A stretch of DNA of 24,151 bases, from the NCBI GenBank assembly GCA_039922875.1, contig JBDTDV010000054.1, positions 1-24,151 on the forward strand, written 5' to 3'. Both the position numbers and the translations under genes were made by a program. This DNA is from JBDTDV01 sp039922875. GTDB taxonomy: Bacteria > Actinomycetota > Actinomycetes > Actinomycetales > Microbacteriaceae. Positions 7,061-15,005 of this stretch are shown piece after piece. The notes beneath the pieces were generated by a model, which saw nothing but the letters and a program-made list of their open reading frames with translations, was not told the origin of the DNA and made no database searches. Position 1 is the stretch's first letter. Every line of letters begins with the position of its first letter.

Positions 7061-7103
7061 GCGCGGGAGTTCCTGCGGCCGCGAAACGCTGTAACTCCCG
7101 CGC
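7061..7103. terminator. 11-bp perfect inverted repeat downstream of glyS
   Basis: GCGCGGGAGTT (7061-7071) and AACTCCCGCGC (7093-7103) pair perfectly around a 21-nt loop, about 80 nt past the glyS stop. There is no T-tract, so it is a GC-rich hairpin that may end or protect the glyS message. It separates glyS from the tRNA promoter. A second palindrome, TCCCGCGGGA, is at 7040-7049. Nothing else stands out in 7104-7184. Confidence 0.45.
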
Positions 7104-7184
7104 GACACCGGGCGAACGGGCGCCCCGGCACGCCGGGCGCACGGGCGAACCGGCCGCGCCGGGAGAACCGGCGAACGAGGTGCC

Positions 7185-8573
7185 TCAGGCACCGACCAGA
7201 CGCGATGCCAGGTACGCCTGGATGCCGTCCAGCGACACCCGATCCTGCTTCATGGTGTCCCGGTCTCGCACGGTGACGGCGTGGTCATCGAGGGAGTCGA
7301 AATCGACCGTGACGCAGAACGGTGTGCCGATCTCATCCTGCCGCCGGTAGCGGCGCCCGATCGCCCCGGAGTCGTCGAAATCGATGTTCCAGGACTTTCG
7401 CAAGGCATCCGCCAGCTCACGCGCCATCGGCGACAGCCGCTCGTTGCGGGACAACGGCAGCACGGCCACCTTGATCGGCGCCAGCCGTGGGTCGAGGTGC
7501 AGCACCGTGCGGGTATCCACGCCGCCCTTGGCGTTGGGCACCTCCTCCCTGTCGTAGGCGTCGACCAGGAACGCCATCAGCGCGCGGGTCAGCCCGAACG
7601 ACGGCTCGATGACATACGGGATGTACCGCTCGTTCTTGTTCTGGTCGAAGTAGCTGAGGTCTTTGCCGGATGCCTCGGCGTGCACCCTCACGTCATAGTC
7701 GGTACGATTGGCCACGCCCATCAGCTCGCCCCATTCGCTGCCCGCGAATTCGAAGCGGTACTCGATGTCGACGGTGCGCTTGGAGTAGTGCGCCAGCTTC
7801 TCGGTCGGGTGCTCATACCAGCGGATGTTGTCGGTATTCACCCCCAGGTCGACGAACCAGGCCCAGCAAACATCCATCCAGGTCTGCTGCCAGTGGTCGT
7901 CGGTGCCCGGCTCGACGAAAAACTCGAGTTCCATCTGCTCGAACTCCCTGGTGCGGAAGATGAAGTTGCCCGGGGTGATTTCGTTACGGAACGCTTTGCC
8001 GATCTGTCCGATGCCGAACGGCGGCTTCTTGCGCGCGGTCTGCAGCACGTTGGCGAAGTTGGTGAAAATGCCCTGCGCGGTCTCGGGGCGCAGATAGTGC
8101 AACCCGCTCTCGTCGTCCACCACACCCAGATAGGTCTTGACCAGCCCGGAGAAATTCTTGATCTCGGTCCACTGGCCGATCTGCTCCGGATGCTCCGGGT
8201 CGGGAATATCGGCGAGCCCGTTGGGCGGCGGGGATCCGTGCTCGGCCTCATAGGCCTCGAACAAGTGGTCGGCCCGATACCGCTTGTGCGTGATCAACGA
8301 CTCGGTCAGCGGATCCGAGAAGGTCTTGACGTGACCGGATGCCTGCCACACGGCGCTGGGCAGAATGATCGCCGAGTCGAGGCCGACGACATCCCCGCGA
8401 CCCTGTACGAAGGTTTTCCACCACTGCCGCTTGATGTTCTCCTTGAGCTCCACACCGAGCGGCCCGTAGTCCCATGCGGAGCGGGTGCCGCCGTAGATAT
8501 CTCCGGACGGAAAGACGAACCCGCGATGCTGGGCGAGGGTGATGACGGACTCGAGACGGCTTGGCTCTGCCAC
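7185..8573 (-). CDS. glyS: Glycyl-tRNA synthetase, single-chain class II type
   Basis: Charges tRNA(Gly) with glycine in the cytosol. The 462-aa protein is of the single-chain form used by Actinobacteria rather than the alpha2-beta2 form. It begins LITLAQHRGFVFPS-like (residues 10-23) with GTRSAWDYGPLGVELKENI. It has the motif 1 region around AVWQASGHVKTF (75-85), the family-specific LRPETAQGIFTNF (161-173), motif 2 FRNEITPGNFIFRTREFEQMELEFF (195-219) and motif 3 EPSFGLTRALMAF (323-335). A C-terminal anticodon-binding domain runs from about residue 370. The start is GTG with a GGAG 5 nt upstream. It is notable here because a tRNA-Gly-like gene lies directly downstream. Confidence 0.97.
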   Translation of the reverse strand: MAEPSRLESVITLAQHRGFVFPSGDIYGGTRSAWDYGPLGVELKENIKRQWWKTFVQGRGDVVGLDSAIILPSAVWQASGHVKTFSDPLTESLITHKRYRADHLFEAYEAEHGSPPPNGLADIPDPEHPEQIGQWTEIKNFSGLVKTYLGVVDDESGLHYLRPETAQGIFTNFANVLQTARKKPPFGIGQIGKAFRNEITPGNFIFRTREFEQMELEFFVEPGTDDHWQQTWMDVCWAWFVDLGVNTDNIRWYEHPTEKLAHYSKRTVDIEYRFEFAGSEWGELMGVANRTDYDVRVHAEASGKDLSYFDQNKNERYIPYVIEPSFGLTRALMAFLVDAYDREEVPNAKGGVDTRTVLHLDPRLAPIKVAVLPLSRNERLSPMARELADALRKSWNIDFDDSGAIGRRYRRQDEIGTPFCVTVDFDSLDDHAVTVRDRDTMKQDRVSLDGIQAYLASRLVGA

Positions 8574-8657
8574 TGATGCTCCAGATGCTTCGTGCGGGTG
8601 CGCTGCAGGGCCGGCTTGCCCGCTGCTTCTGCAATCCTAGCGATTGGCTCGTGGCGG

Positions 8658-8710
8658 CCCGCCGGAGCGCGGTCCCCGCGGCTTGATCCCGCCGGAGCGC
8701 GGTCCCCGCG
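8658..8710. repeat. 23-bp direct repeat, 30-bp period, upstream of glyS
   Basis: A stretch starting CCCGCCGGAGCGCGGTCC at 8658-8680 is repeated exactly at 8688-8710. It lies in the 169-bp gap between glyS and the dehydrogenase gene, where the glyS promoter should be. I see no clear promoter or glycine riboswitch fold here. Confidence 0.8.
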
Positions 8711-8742
8711 CGGCGCCGAATCCCGCCCACCGCGCGGAGCCT

Positions 8743-9663
8743 TCAGCGGGGCAGGACCTGGTTCTCCAGCGGCTCACCCGCGGCGAGGTGCTGCGCCTGC
8801 CGGCGGACCAGCGCGTCGACCCTGGGAAGCATCGCCGAGGTGTCACCGCCAACGTGCGGGGTGATCAGCACGCCGGGGGCACGCCATAGCGGATGCTCCG
8901 GCGGAAGCGGCTCCGGATCGGTCACGTCGAGCGCAGCGCGGAGCCTGCCGGACTGCACCTCGGCCAGCAGAGCTCCGGTGTCGACGATGGCGCCCCGGGA
9001 CACGTTGACCAGCAGCGCGTCGTCCGGCATCGCGGCGAGGAAGGCCCGGTCGACCATCCCCCGGGTGGAGGGGCTGAGCGGCACCGCGATGATCACGATG
9101 TCTACCGTCGGCAGCACCGTGGGCAGTTCGTCGATCCCGTATACGGTGCCGGCGGCATCCTCGCGGTGACTGCGCGCGACCCGAACCAGCTCGACCTCGA
9201 ACGGTGCCAGACGCTCGACAACCTTGCCGCCCACGCCGCCGATGCCCAGCACCATCACCCGCCGGTCGGCGAGCGACGGGTGGCTCTGGTGCTGCCAGCT
9301 GCCGGATGCCTGGGCGCGAACGAAGTCGGCGATGCCCCGCTGGCTGGCCAGCGCGAGGCCTACCGCAAGCTCGGCAGTGGAGGACTCGTGCACACTTGCG
9401 GCGTTGTGAAAGCTCACTCCGGCTGGCAGCCGATCCGTGACGCCGTCGTAGCCGATGCTCTGACTTTGCACCGCCGAAACCGCGCCAGGATCGACCAGCG
9501 AGACCAGCGCCGGATCCGACATGTACGGCAGTACCAGCAGGTCGATCGAGGCGGATTCGGCTCGCGCGAGATCGTGCACGTCGGCGACGATATAGCGGAT
9601 GCCCTCGGGCGGGGCGCCGAGTCTACGCAGTATCTCGGCATCTGGAACGGCAATGGTCTTCAC
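8743..9663 (-). CDS. D-isomer-specific 2-hydroxyacid dehydrogenase
   Basis: NAD(P)-dependent oxidoreductase that interconverts 2-hydroxyacids and 2-oxoacids; the exact substrate (glyoxylate, hydroxypyruvate, phosphoglycerate-like or other) is not evident. The 306-aa protein shows the Rossmann glycine motif GIGGVG (140-145), NVSRGAIVD (220-228) with the substrate-binding arginine R223, the catalytic glutamate in DVTDPEPLPPEHPLW (E251), and the catalytic histidine in ITPHVGG (H270). All three active-site residues are thus present. It is shorter than phosphoglycerate dehydrogenase and lacks an ACT domain. The start is GTG with TACCCT 6 nt upstream, suggesting a leaderless message. Confidence 0.93.
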   Translation of the reverse strand: MKTIAVPDAEILRRLGAPPEGIRYIVADVHDLARAESASIDLLVLPYMSDPALVSLVDPGAVSAVQSQSIGYDGVTDRLPAGVSFHNAASVHESSTAELAVGLALASQRGIADFVRAQASGSWQHQSHPSLADRRVMVLGIGGVGGKVVERLAPFEVELVRVARSHREDAAGTVYGIDELPTVLPTVDIVIIAVPLSPSTRGMVDRAFLAAMPDDALLVNVSRGAIVDTGALLAEVQSGRLRAALDVTDPEPLPPEHPLWRAPGVLITPHVGGDTSAMLPRVDALVRRQAQHLAAGEPLENQVLPR

Positions 9664-9669
9664 CTTTGA

Positions 9670-9675
9670 AGGGTA
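9670..9675 (-). promoter_or_regulatory. -10 box of a probable leaderless transcript (dehydrogenase)
   Basis: TACCCT on the minus strand ends 6 nt before the GTG at 9663. No Shine-Dalgarno sequence at a usable distance is present, and no clear -35 is seen. Confidence 0.45.
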
Positions 9676-9708
9676 GCGTCACTGGGCGATCGGCCGCGCT
9701 TCGTCCTC

Positions 9709-9714
9709 TACTAT
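9709..9714 (+). promoter_or_regulatory. -10 box upstream of the DUF4232-like lipoprotein
   Basis: TACTAT at 9709-9714 fits a sigma-70-type -10 and would start transcription near 9721, ahead of the AAGGAG (9733-9738) that lies 7 nt before the ATG at 9746. No convincing -35. Confidence 0.4.
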
Positions 9715-9745
9715 TCGAGAAGTAACCTCGTGAAGGAGTAATGAC

Positions 9746-10354
9746 ATGGCCCGTGTATCCGTGACCTGGACGGCCGTCGCATCAGCCGGCATCCTCGCCC
9801 TCAGCCTTACGACCCTCGTCGGATGCACACCGACACCACCGGCGCCATCGCCATCCGCAAGCACGGCTGCACCTACGGCCCGGCCGACGCCGGCGACGCC
9901 GAACCCGTCAGCATCAGGCGGTGTGTCGATCCCGGGAACCTGCACGGTCAACCAATTGTCGGTGACCCTCGGCCGCGGCAACGGCGCGGCCGGCAGCGAA
10001 ATCGTTCCGATCGTGTTCACGAACACCGGGTCATCCAGCTGCACCCTGACCGGGTACCCGGGCGTTTCGTTTGTCGGAGACGGCAACGGGACCCAGCTCG
10101 GCGCCGCTGCTAACGAGGACGGATCGGTGGCAATCGTGCCGAACTCTCTCGCGCCGGGGGACACCGTGTCTGCGCAGTTGCGGATCACTCAGGCGGGCAA
10201 CTACTCCGGCTGCACCGTCGTACCGGCGGACGGCCTCCGGGTGTACCCGCCGCATTCGTACGAGGCCGTGTTCGTCAAGGCGAGTGACTTCTCCGCCTGC
10301 AGCAACGCCGACATCAAGCTGCTCTCGGTGCAGCCGGTCCAGCCCGGTTCCTGA
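9746..10354 (+). CDS. Secreted lipoprotein with a DUF4232-like domain
   Basis: A 202-aa lipoprotein of unknown function. An N-terminal hydrophobic segment ends in lipobox LVGC (C27), followed by a Pro/Ser/Ala/Thr-rich linker (about 28-58). A globular domain beginning CTVNQLSVTLGRGNGAAGSEIVPIVFTNTGSSSCTLTGYPGVSFV has the spacing of conserved cysteines and glycines typical of DUF4232, a domain common in actinobacterial surface proteins. Four cysteines after the lipobox (in GTCTVN, SSCTLTG, SGCTVV and SACSNA) may form two disulfides. AAGGAG 7 nt upstream supports the ATG. It is convergent with the beta-lactamase-like gene, with a 64-bp palindromic element between them. Confidence 0.85.
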   Translation: MARVSVTWTAVASAGILALSLTTLVGCTPTPPAPSPSASTAAPTARPTPATPNPSASGGVSIPGTCTVNQLSVTLGRGNGAAGSEIVPIVFTNTGSSSCTLTGYPGVSFVGDGNGTQLGAAANEDGSVAIVPNSLAPGDTVSAQLRITQAGNYSGCTVVPADGLRVYPPHSYEAVFVKASDFSACSNADIKLLSVQPVQPGS

Positions 10355-10376
10355 GCTCCCGCGCGCTCCCTCCAAT

Positions 10377-10440
10377 CGCTGAGGGGCAAGGTTCTGCTAG
10401 TTATCCCGAGGAAACACCCGCAGAAGTTTGCACCTCAGCG
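10377..10440. repeat. 64-bp palindromic intergenic element, copy 2
   Basis: Outer arms CGCTGAGGGGCA (10377-10388) and TGCACCTCAGCG (10429-10440) pair with one mismatch; pairing extends by one base. An inner stem is TTCTGC (10392-10397) with GCAGAA (10420-10425). It has the same length, arms and internal TTCTGCTAGTT (offset 15) as the element at 5026-5089. The rest of the loop differs, but an inner stem forms in both. It again lies between convergent gene ends. Confidence 0.75.
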
Positions 10441-10449
10441 CGAAGAAGG

Positions 10450-11424
10450 TCAGTGCACGTATTCGAGGAGGTCGAAGCCGACGGTGCGCATGCCGTCGAG
10501 CACGGCGAGCCGCATCTGCATGGCCGTGTCGTTGAAGTACATCGAGACCGCGTAGGCGACGCCGGCCCGGGGGCCGCGAAGCACCCCGACTTCGCTGCGC
10601 ACCCCGACATCCGACCCGGTCTTATTGACCAGCAGGATGCCGTGATCTTCCGAGCGATGCGCATGCGGATCGACCCCGAATGCTGCGGCCACCATCGACA
10701 TATCGGAGTTCAGCGAGAGCCAGGCGATCACCCGCTGGCTGGTTTCCGCGTCGACGATCTCACCGCGAGCCAGCGCCGCGAAGAGCCAGGTGAGCTCGTT
10801 CGCACTCCCGACCGACAATTGCGGCGCATCATCGGGGCCGCGATGGTCGCGCACAAGATCCAGCAGCGCGGTGCGCTTGAGGCCGAGCTCCTCAGTGCGC
10901 GCGCTGACCGCGTCCAGACCGATCCGGCGCAGCAGCACGTTGGTGGCCAGCCCGTCGCTGCTGGCCCCGACCAGTGCGGCCAGGTCGGCGATCGGCAGCG
11001 AGGGGACCTGCAGGTGCTGCCAGATTCCGGACTCGGCGACGGCATCCATCGCGCTGCGATCCAACAGCTCTAGAGCCGCAGCCTCGTCGCTTCGCAGTCG
11101 TGCGGCGACCTCGACCAGCAGCAGAACCTTGCCGATGCTCGCGGTCGGCATCACGACATGATCGTCGACCGAAAACAACACCGCGCCGGTGGTCAGATCC
11201 GTCGCCCGGGCCGAAACCTGAACCCCGTGCACGGCCAGCTCGCCGAGGGCCGCAAAACCGCCCGAGAAGTTGTCGTTGGTCTGGTCGCCACGATGCCGCC
11301 CACGGTGCAGTGCTCCATGACGGGCTCGTCTCTCGGACTCCTTGGCGGGGATAACCACGTTGAGGAACCACCCCTTCGTTGTGGATCCGGACGCCGTCCC
11401 CCACGGCGATCGATTAGCTCGCAA
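10450..11424 (-). CDS. Class A beta-lactamase-like serine hydrolase (start uncertain)
   Basis: A serine hydrolase of the class A beta-lactamase/penicillin-binding fold. In the 324-aa reading, the nucleophile motif S96-x-x-K99 is in MPTASIGKV, the second motif is S156-D157-G158 (class A enzymes usually have SDN), and KTG is at 268-270. The region ELGLKRTALLDLVRDHRGPDDAPQLSVGSANEL corresponds to the omega-loop area, but no clear ExxLN is visible. True beta-lactamase activity is therefore uncertain, and no signal peptide is evident. The first 50 or so residues do not look like protein. The conserved part begins near NDNFSGGFAALGEL (about 11275), and no ATG, GTG or TTG lies in frame just before it. 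The nearest in-frame GTG is at 11358; the coordinates given use TTG at 11424. A start-region indel is possible. Confidence 0.7.
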   Translation of the reverse strand: MRANRSPWGTASGSTTKGWFLNVVIPAKESERRARHGALHRGRHRGDQTNDNFSGGFAALGELAVHGVQVSARATDLTTGAVLFSVDDHVVMPTASIGKVLLLVEVAARLRSDEAAALELLDRSAMDAVAESGIWQHLQVPSLPIADLAALVGASSDGLATNVLLRRIGLDAVSARTEELGLKRTALLDLVRDHRGPDDAPQLSVGSANELTWLFAALARGEIVDAETSQRVIAWLSLNSDMSMVAAAFGVDPHAHRSEDHGILLVNKTGSDVGVRSEVGVLRGPRAGVAYAVSMYFNDTAMQMRLAVLDGMRTVGFDLLEYVH

Positions 11425-11505
11425 CTCATAACGGAATCAGATCCCCGCTATGCCCCCACACACTCTAATCCGAAAAAATGTGCCCAATCGACCATCGGCC
11501 CTCGG

Positions 11506-13506
11506 TCACCAAATGGTCACCCGCTCGGACGGATCAAGCCATAGCGCATCCGTGGTCGTGACACCGAATGTCTCGTAGAATTCGTCGATGTTCCGCACGA
11601 TCTGGTTGCACCGGAACTCGCTCGGTGAGTGCGGATCGATGGCCAGCAGCCGCTTGACCTCTTCATCGCGGGCCTTCAGCTGCCAGGACTGCGCCCACGA
11701 CAGGAAGAACCGCTCGGCCCCGGTGAAACCATCGATTACCGGAGGTTCGGCTGCGCCAAGCGAAATCCGGTAGGCGCGCCAGGCGATCGCGAGGCCGCCG
11801 AGGTCCCCGATGTTTTCGCCGATCGTGAGCGCGCCATTGACGCGGTGGTCCGGCACCTGGCGGGGAGCCAGCGCGTTGTACTGGTCGATCAGCGACGTGG
11901 TCCGCTTTTCGAACGCGGCGCGATCGTCCTCGGTCCACCAATCGGTCAGCCGGCCGGCGCCGTCGTACCTGGACCCTTGATCGTCGAACCCGTGCCCGAT
12001 CTCGTGCCCGATCACCGCGCCGATGGCGCCATAGTTCGCTGCGTCATCCCGATCCGGGCTGAAGAACGGCAACTGCAGGATCGCGGCCGGGAAGACGATC
12101 TCGTTGAACCCCGGGTTGTAGTACGCGTTGATCGTCTGAGGGGTCATGAACCACTCGTCCCGGTCCAGCGGCTTGCCGATCTTGCCGAGCTCCCGATGGA
12201 ACTCGAAGTCGCTGGTGCGCCGGGCGTTGCCGACCAGGTCCTCCGGATCGATTTCGAGCGCCGAGTAGTCGCGCCATTTGACCGGGAAGCCGATCTTCGG
12301 CGTGAAGGATTCCAGTTTCTCCAGCGCGCGAGCCCGGGTGTCCTCCCCCATCCAGTCCAGATTCCGGATGCTGCGCCGATAGGCCTCGATCAAGTTCGCG
12401 ACGAGCACATCCATGCGCTGCTTCGCCACCGGTGGGAAGTGCCGCTGAACGTAGATCTTGCCGACCGCCTCGCCGAGGGAGCCTTCGACCAGGGAGACTC
12501 CGCGCTTCCAGCGCTCACGCATGCTCGGCGTACCGGTCAGGGTGCGCCCGTAGAAGTCGAAGTTCTCCTCGACGAAGTCGCTGGAGAGATAGGGTGCCGC
12601 GCCGTGGACGACTTGCCAGGCCAGCCAGTCCCGCCAGGCATCCAGGCGGTCGTCGGTGAGCAGGGCCGCGACGCCGCTGGAGAAACTCGGCTGACGCAGC
12701 ACGATCTCGTCCAGAGCACCCTCCGGGGCGTCGATGGCGTCGCGCCACACGGCCAGGTCTGGTGCCGTCCCGTGGTTCGCCGCGGGTGCCGAAACACCCT
12801 CGGCGAACAGGGCGGCGGCACCCGCCCAGGAGTACAGGTTGTAGGTGGCCTGGCTGTCCCGCGAGCGCACGTTGTCCCAGTGTGCGGCGGCGATCTCGGT
12901 TTCCAGATCGAACACGCGACGGGCTCGGGGGCCGGCATCGACGAAGCCGGCGAGCGAGAACATCCGGATCAGATGCGCCTGATACGCGGTGCGCACCTCG
13001 GCGAACTGCTCCTCGCGGTAGTAGCTCTCATCGGGCAAGGCGATGCCGTCTTGCTCCACGAACACCACGTAACGCTCGGGATTGCCCGGGTCATTGTCGA
13101 CGAACAGCTGATAGAACCCGCCGAGCCCCTGCCGCTCCAGCCGCCCGAGGGTCGCCAGCAGTTCGGGCACGGATGCCACCGCCGCCACCGCCTCCAGCTC
13201 CCGTGCGATCGGGGTCGCGCCGAGCTTCTCGATCCGCTCCTCGTCCAGAAAGCTCGCATACAGGTCACCGAACTTGCGCTCCTCGGTGCCGGGCTCGGCA
13301 TCCTGCGCTTCGACGATGATGTCGCGAACGGCTTTCTCGGCTTCTTCGGCAAGCAGCACGAACGATCCGTATCGCGCCTTGTCGGCGGGGATTTCGGTGC
13401 GCTGAATCCAGCGGCCGTTGACGTGCCGGTAGAGGTCGTCTTGCGGGCGGATGTTCGGGTCGAGTTCCTCCGGATTGATCCCGGATGCGGTTGCCTGCTC
13501 AGTCAT
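11506..13506 (-). CDS. M13-family zinc metallopeptidase (PepO/neprilysin-like)
   Basis: A 666-aa zinc endopeptidase, normal length for the family. The zinc motif HEIGH is at 501-505 within GAVIGHEIGHGFDDQGSRYD. The second motif GENIGDLGGL carries the third ligand E564 and the supporting D568. The substrate-backbone motif NAYYNP is at 460-465, and the C-terminus ends RVTIW, like the family's final tryptophan. The N-terminal domain (DDLYRHVNGRWIQRTEIPADKARYG) is typical of M13. There is no signal peptide or membrane anchor, so it is probably a cytosolic oligopeptidase, as for other bacterial members. The ATG start has TAGGCT 6 nt upstream. Confidence 0.95.
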   Translation of the reverse strand: MTEQATASGINPEELDPNIRPQDDLYRHVNGRWIQRTEIPADKARYGSFVLLAEEAEKAVRDIIVEAQDAEPGTEERKFGDLYASFLDEERIEKLGATPIARELEAVAAVASVPELLATLGRLERQGLGGFYQLFVDNDPGNPERYVVFVEQDGIALPDESYYREEQFAEVRTAYQAHLIRMFSLAGFVDAGPRARRVFDLETEIAAAHWDNVRSRDSQATYNLYSWAGAAALFAEGVSAPAANHGTAPDLAVWRDAIDAPEGALDEIVLRQPSFSSGVAALLTDDRLDAWRDWLAWQVVHGAAPYLSSDFVEENFDFYGRTLTGTPSMRERWKRGVSLVEGSLGEAVGKIYVQRHFPPVAKQRMDVLVANLIEAYRRSIRNLDWMGEDTRARALEKLESFTPKIGFPVKWRDYSALEIDPEDLVGNARRTSDFEFHRELGKIGKPLDRDEWFMTPQTINAYYNPGFNEIVFPAAILQLPFFSPDRDDAANYGAIGAVIGHEIGHGFDDQGSRYDGAGRLTDWWTEDDRAAFEKRTTSLIDQYNALAPRQVPDHRVNGALTIGENIGDLGGLAIAWRAYRISLGAAEPPVIDGFTGAERFFLSWAQSWQLKARDEEVKRLLAIDPHSPSEFRCNQIVRNIDEFYETFGVTTTDALWLDPSERVTIW

Positions 13507-13512
13507 CGCTCC

Positions 13513-13518
13513 AGCCTA
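13513..13518 (-). promoter_or_regulatory. -10 box of a probable leaderless transcript (M13 peptidase)
   Basis: TAGGCT on the minus strand ends 6 nt before the ATG at 13506. The GGAG within those 6 nt is too close to the ATG to be a good Shine-Dalgarno site. Confidence 0.45.
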
Positions 13519-13555
13519 ATCGGCGCCCGCCGTCCTGAGCTGCGCTGAGGTGAGC

Positions 13556-13589
13556 CACGCCCAGGCCGACCACACGCCCAGGCCGACCA
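13556..13589. repeat. 17-bp perfect tandem duplication between peptidase and MATE genes
   Basis: CACGCCCAGGCCGACCA occurs at 13556-13572 and again at 13573-13589, just before the TAGAGT box of the MATE gene. Confidence 0.85.
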
Positions 13590-13590
13590 G

Positions 13591-13596
13591 TAGAGT
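13591..13596 (+). promoter_or_regulatory. -10 box of the MATE gene
   Basis: TAGAGT at 13591-13596 would start transcription near 13603, 24 nt upstream of the first conventional in-frame start (GTG 13627). The codon lying 6 nt after this box is an in-frame ATC. Confidence 0.45.
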
Positions 13597-13626
13597 CGAG
13601 GCATCAAAATCTTCCGCAGCCGGCCC

Positions 13627-14937
13627 GTGGATCGCGAGATCCTGCGCCTGGCCGTACCCGCGCTCGGCGCGCTGGTTGCCGAGCCGCTCTTCCTCCTCGC
13701 CGACTCTGCGATGGTCGGGCACCTGGGCGCCGAGCCGCTGGCCGGACTCGGCATCGCCAGCGCCGTGCTGCAGACCATCATCGGCCTGATGATCTTCCTC
13801 GCCTACAGCACCACGCCTGCCGTTGCCCGCCAACTGGGCGCCGGCAACACGCGCGCGGCGGTGAGCACCGGCATCAGCAGTTCCTGGCTGGCGCTGGCCA
13901 TCGGCGTCGTACTCGCGATCGCCGGCTGGGCCACCGCGCCGTGGCTGGCCGGGCTGTTCGGGGCGACGGCAGAGGTCGCGGAGCACGCATCCGCCTACCT
14001 CGCCATCTCGATGTTCGGGTTGCCGGCGATGCTGTTGGTGTTCGCCGCGAGTGGGCTGTTGCGCGGGCTGCAAGACACCAGAACCCCCCTGCTAGTCGCC
14101 GGAATCGGATTTGCCGCGAATATCGTGCTGAACTTCCTGTTCATGTACGGGTTGGGCCTGGGCTTCGTCGGTTCGGCCATCGGGACCGTGGTCGCGCAGT
14201 GGGGGATGGCGCTGTCGTACGCCGTCGTCATCGCGACGCACGCCCGCCGAGTCGGCGCGCCGCTGTTCGCGTACCGGGTCGGCATCCGCGGCACCATCGG
14301 CTCCGGCGGCTGGCTGCTGTTGCGCACCGCGAGCCTGCGCGCCGCGATACTCCTGGCCGTTCTCGTGGCTACTCGGATGGGATCGAACGAACTCGCCGCG
14401 TTCCAGGTCGTAATGACCATTTTCGCTACCCTGGCGTTCGCCCTGGATGCGCTGGCAATCGCCGCGCAGGCGCTGGTCGGCCTCGGGCTCGGGGCCGCCG
14501 ACGTCCTGACGGTGCGCGCGATCCTAACCCGCTGCCTGCAGTGGGGAATCGGGTCGGGGGTGGCGATGGGCGCGATCGTCGCCGTGCTCAGCCCGATCGC
14601 CGGCGCCGCGTTCACGAACGATGCCGCGGTCGCCGGGATGCTGCCGCTCGCCCTGGTGATCATCGGTGTCGGCGCGCCATTGAGCGGCTACGTCTTCGTG
14701 CTGGACGGCGTTCTGATCGGAGCAGGCGACATGCGCTACCTCGCGCTGACCGGAATCACGAACGTCGCCGCGTTCGTGCCGCTGGCCGCGGCCGTCTGGT
14801 TATGGGCTCCGACCGGAGTCGCCGGCCTCGCGTGGCTGGTTGCCGCCTTCGCCATCGGCTACATCGGCGCCCGAGCGGTCACGCTGGGTTTGCGCGCCCG
14901 CGGCTCCCGTTGGATGGTGACCGGCAGCATCCGCTGA
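13627..14937 (+). CDS. MATE-family multidrug/cation efflux transporter (DinF-like)
   Basis: A 436-aa membrane protein with about 12 hydrophobic segments, the usual number and length for MATE exporters, which move drugs or metabolites out against a sodium or proton gradient. DinF-group features include EILRLAVPALGALVAEPLFLLADSAMVGHLG at the N-terminus, ISMFGLPAMLLVFAASGLLRGLQDTRTPL, and the half-repeat FQVVMTIFATLAFALDALAIAAQALVGLGLG. The first conventional start is GTG at 13627. It has no Shine-Dalgarno sequence, and the in-frame stop TAG at 13591 limits any extension. An in-frame ATC at 13603, placed where a leaderless start would be, could add eight residues. The substrate is unknown. Confidence 0.92.
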   Translation: MDREILRLAVPALGALVAEPLFLLADSAMVGHLGAEPLAGLGIASAVLQTIIGLMIFLAYSTTPAVARQLGAGNTRAAVSTGISSSWLALAIGVVLAIAGWATAPWLAGLFGATAEVAEHASAYLAISMFGLPAMLLVFAASGLLRGLQDTRTPLLVAGIGFAANIVLNFLFMYGLGLGFVGSAIGTVVAQWGMALSYAVVIATHARRVGAPLFAYRVGIRGTIGSGGWLLLRTASLRAAILLAVLVATRMGSNELAAFQVVMTIFATLAFALDALAIAAQALVGLGLGAADVLTVRAILTRCLQWGIGSGVAMGAIVAVLSPIAGAAFTNDAAVAGMLPLALVIIGVGAPLSGYVFVLDGVLIGAGDMRYLALTGITNVAAFVPLAAAVWLWAPTGVAGLAWLVAAFAIGYIGARAVTLGLRARGSRWMVTGSIR

Positions 14938-15005
14938 TCAAGTCCGGCCAGACGCGAGCCCGGCCGCTCACCACGGCTTCAGACGCGCCTGATAGCTTGG
15001 TCTGA

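Noticed and set aside
7281..8576. A 431-codon plus-strand frame opposite glyS
   Set aside because: It is the antisense shadow of glyS, whose motifs are intact; no independent ribosome site or family resemblance.
8574..8742. Glycine riboswitch or T-box upstream of glyS
   Set aside because: I could not find the conserved T-box TGGNACCGCG-type segment or a glycine aptamer core; only a 23-bp direct repeat is evident.
11629..13548. A 639-codon open frame on the plus strand opposite the M13 peptidase
   Set aside because: It is antisense to a clearly conserved gene, its translation is arginine/valine-rich with no domain I recognise, and long shadow frames are expected at this GC content.
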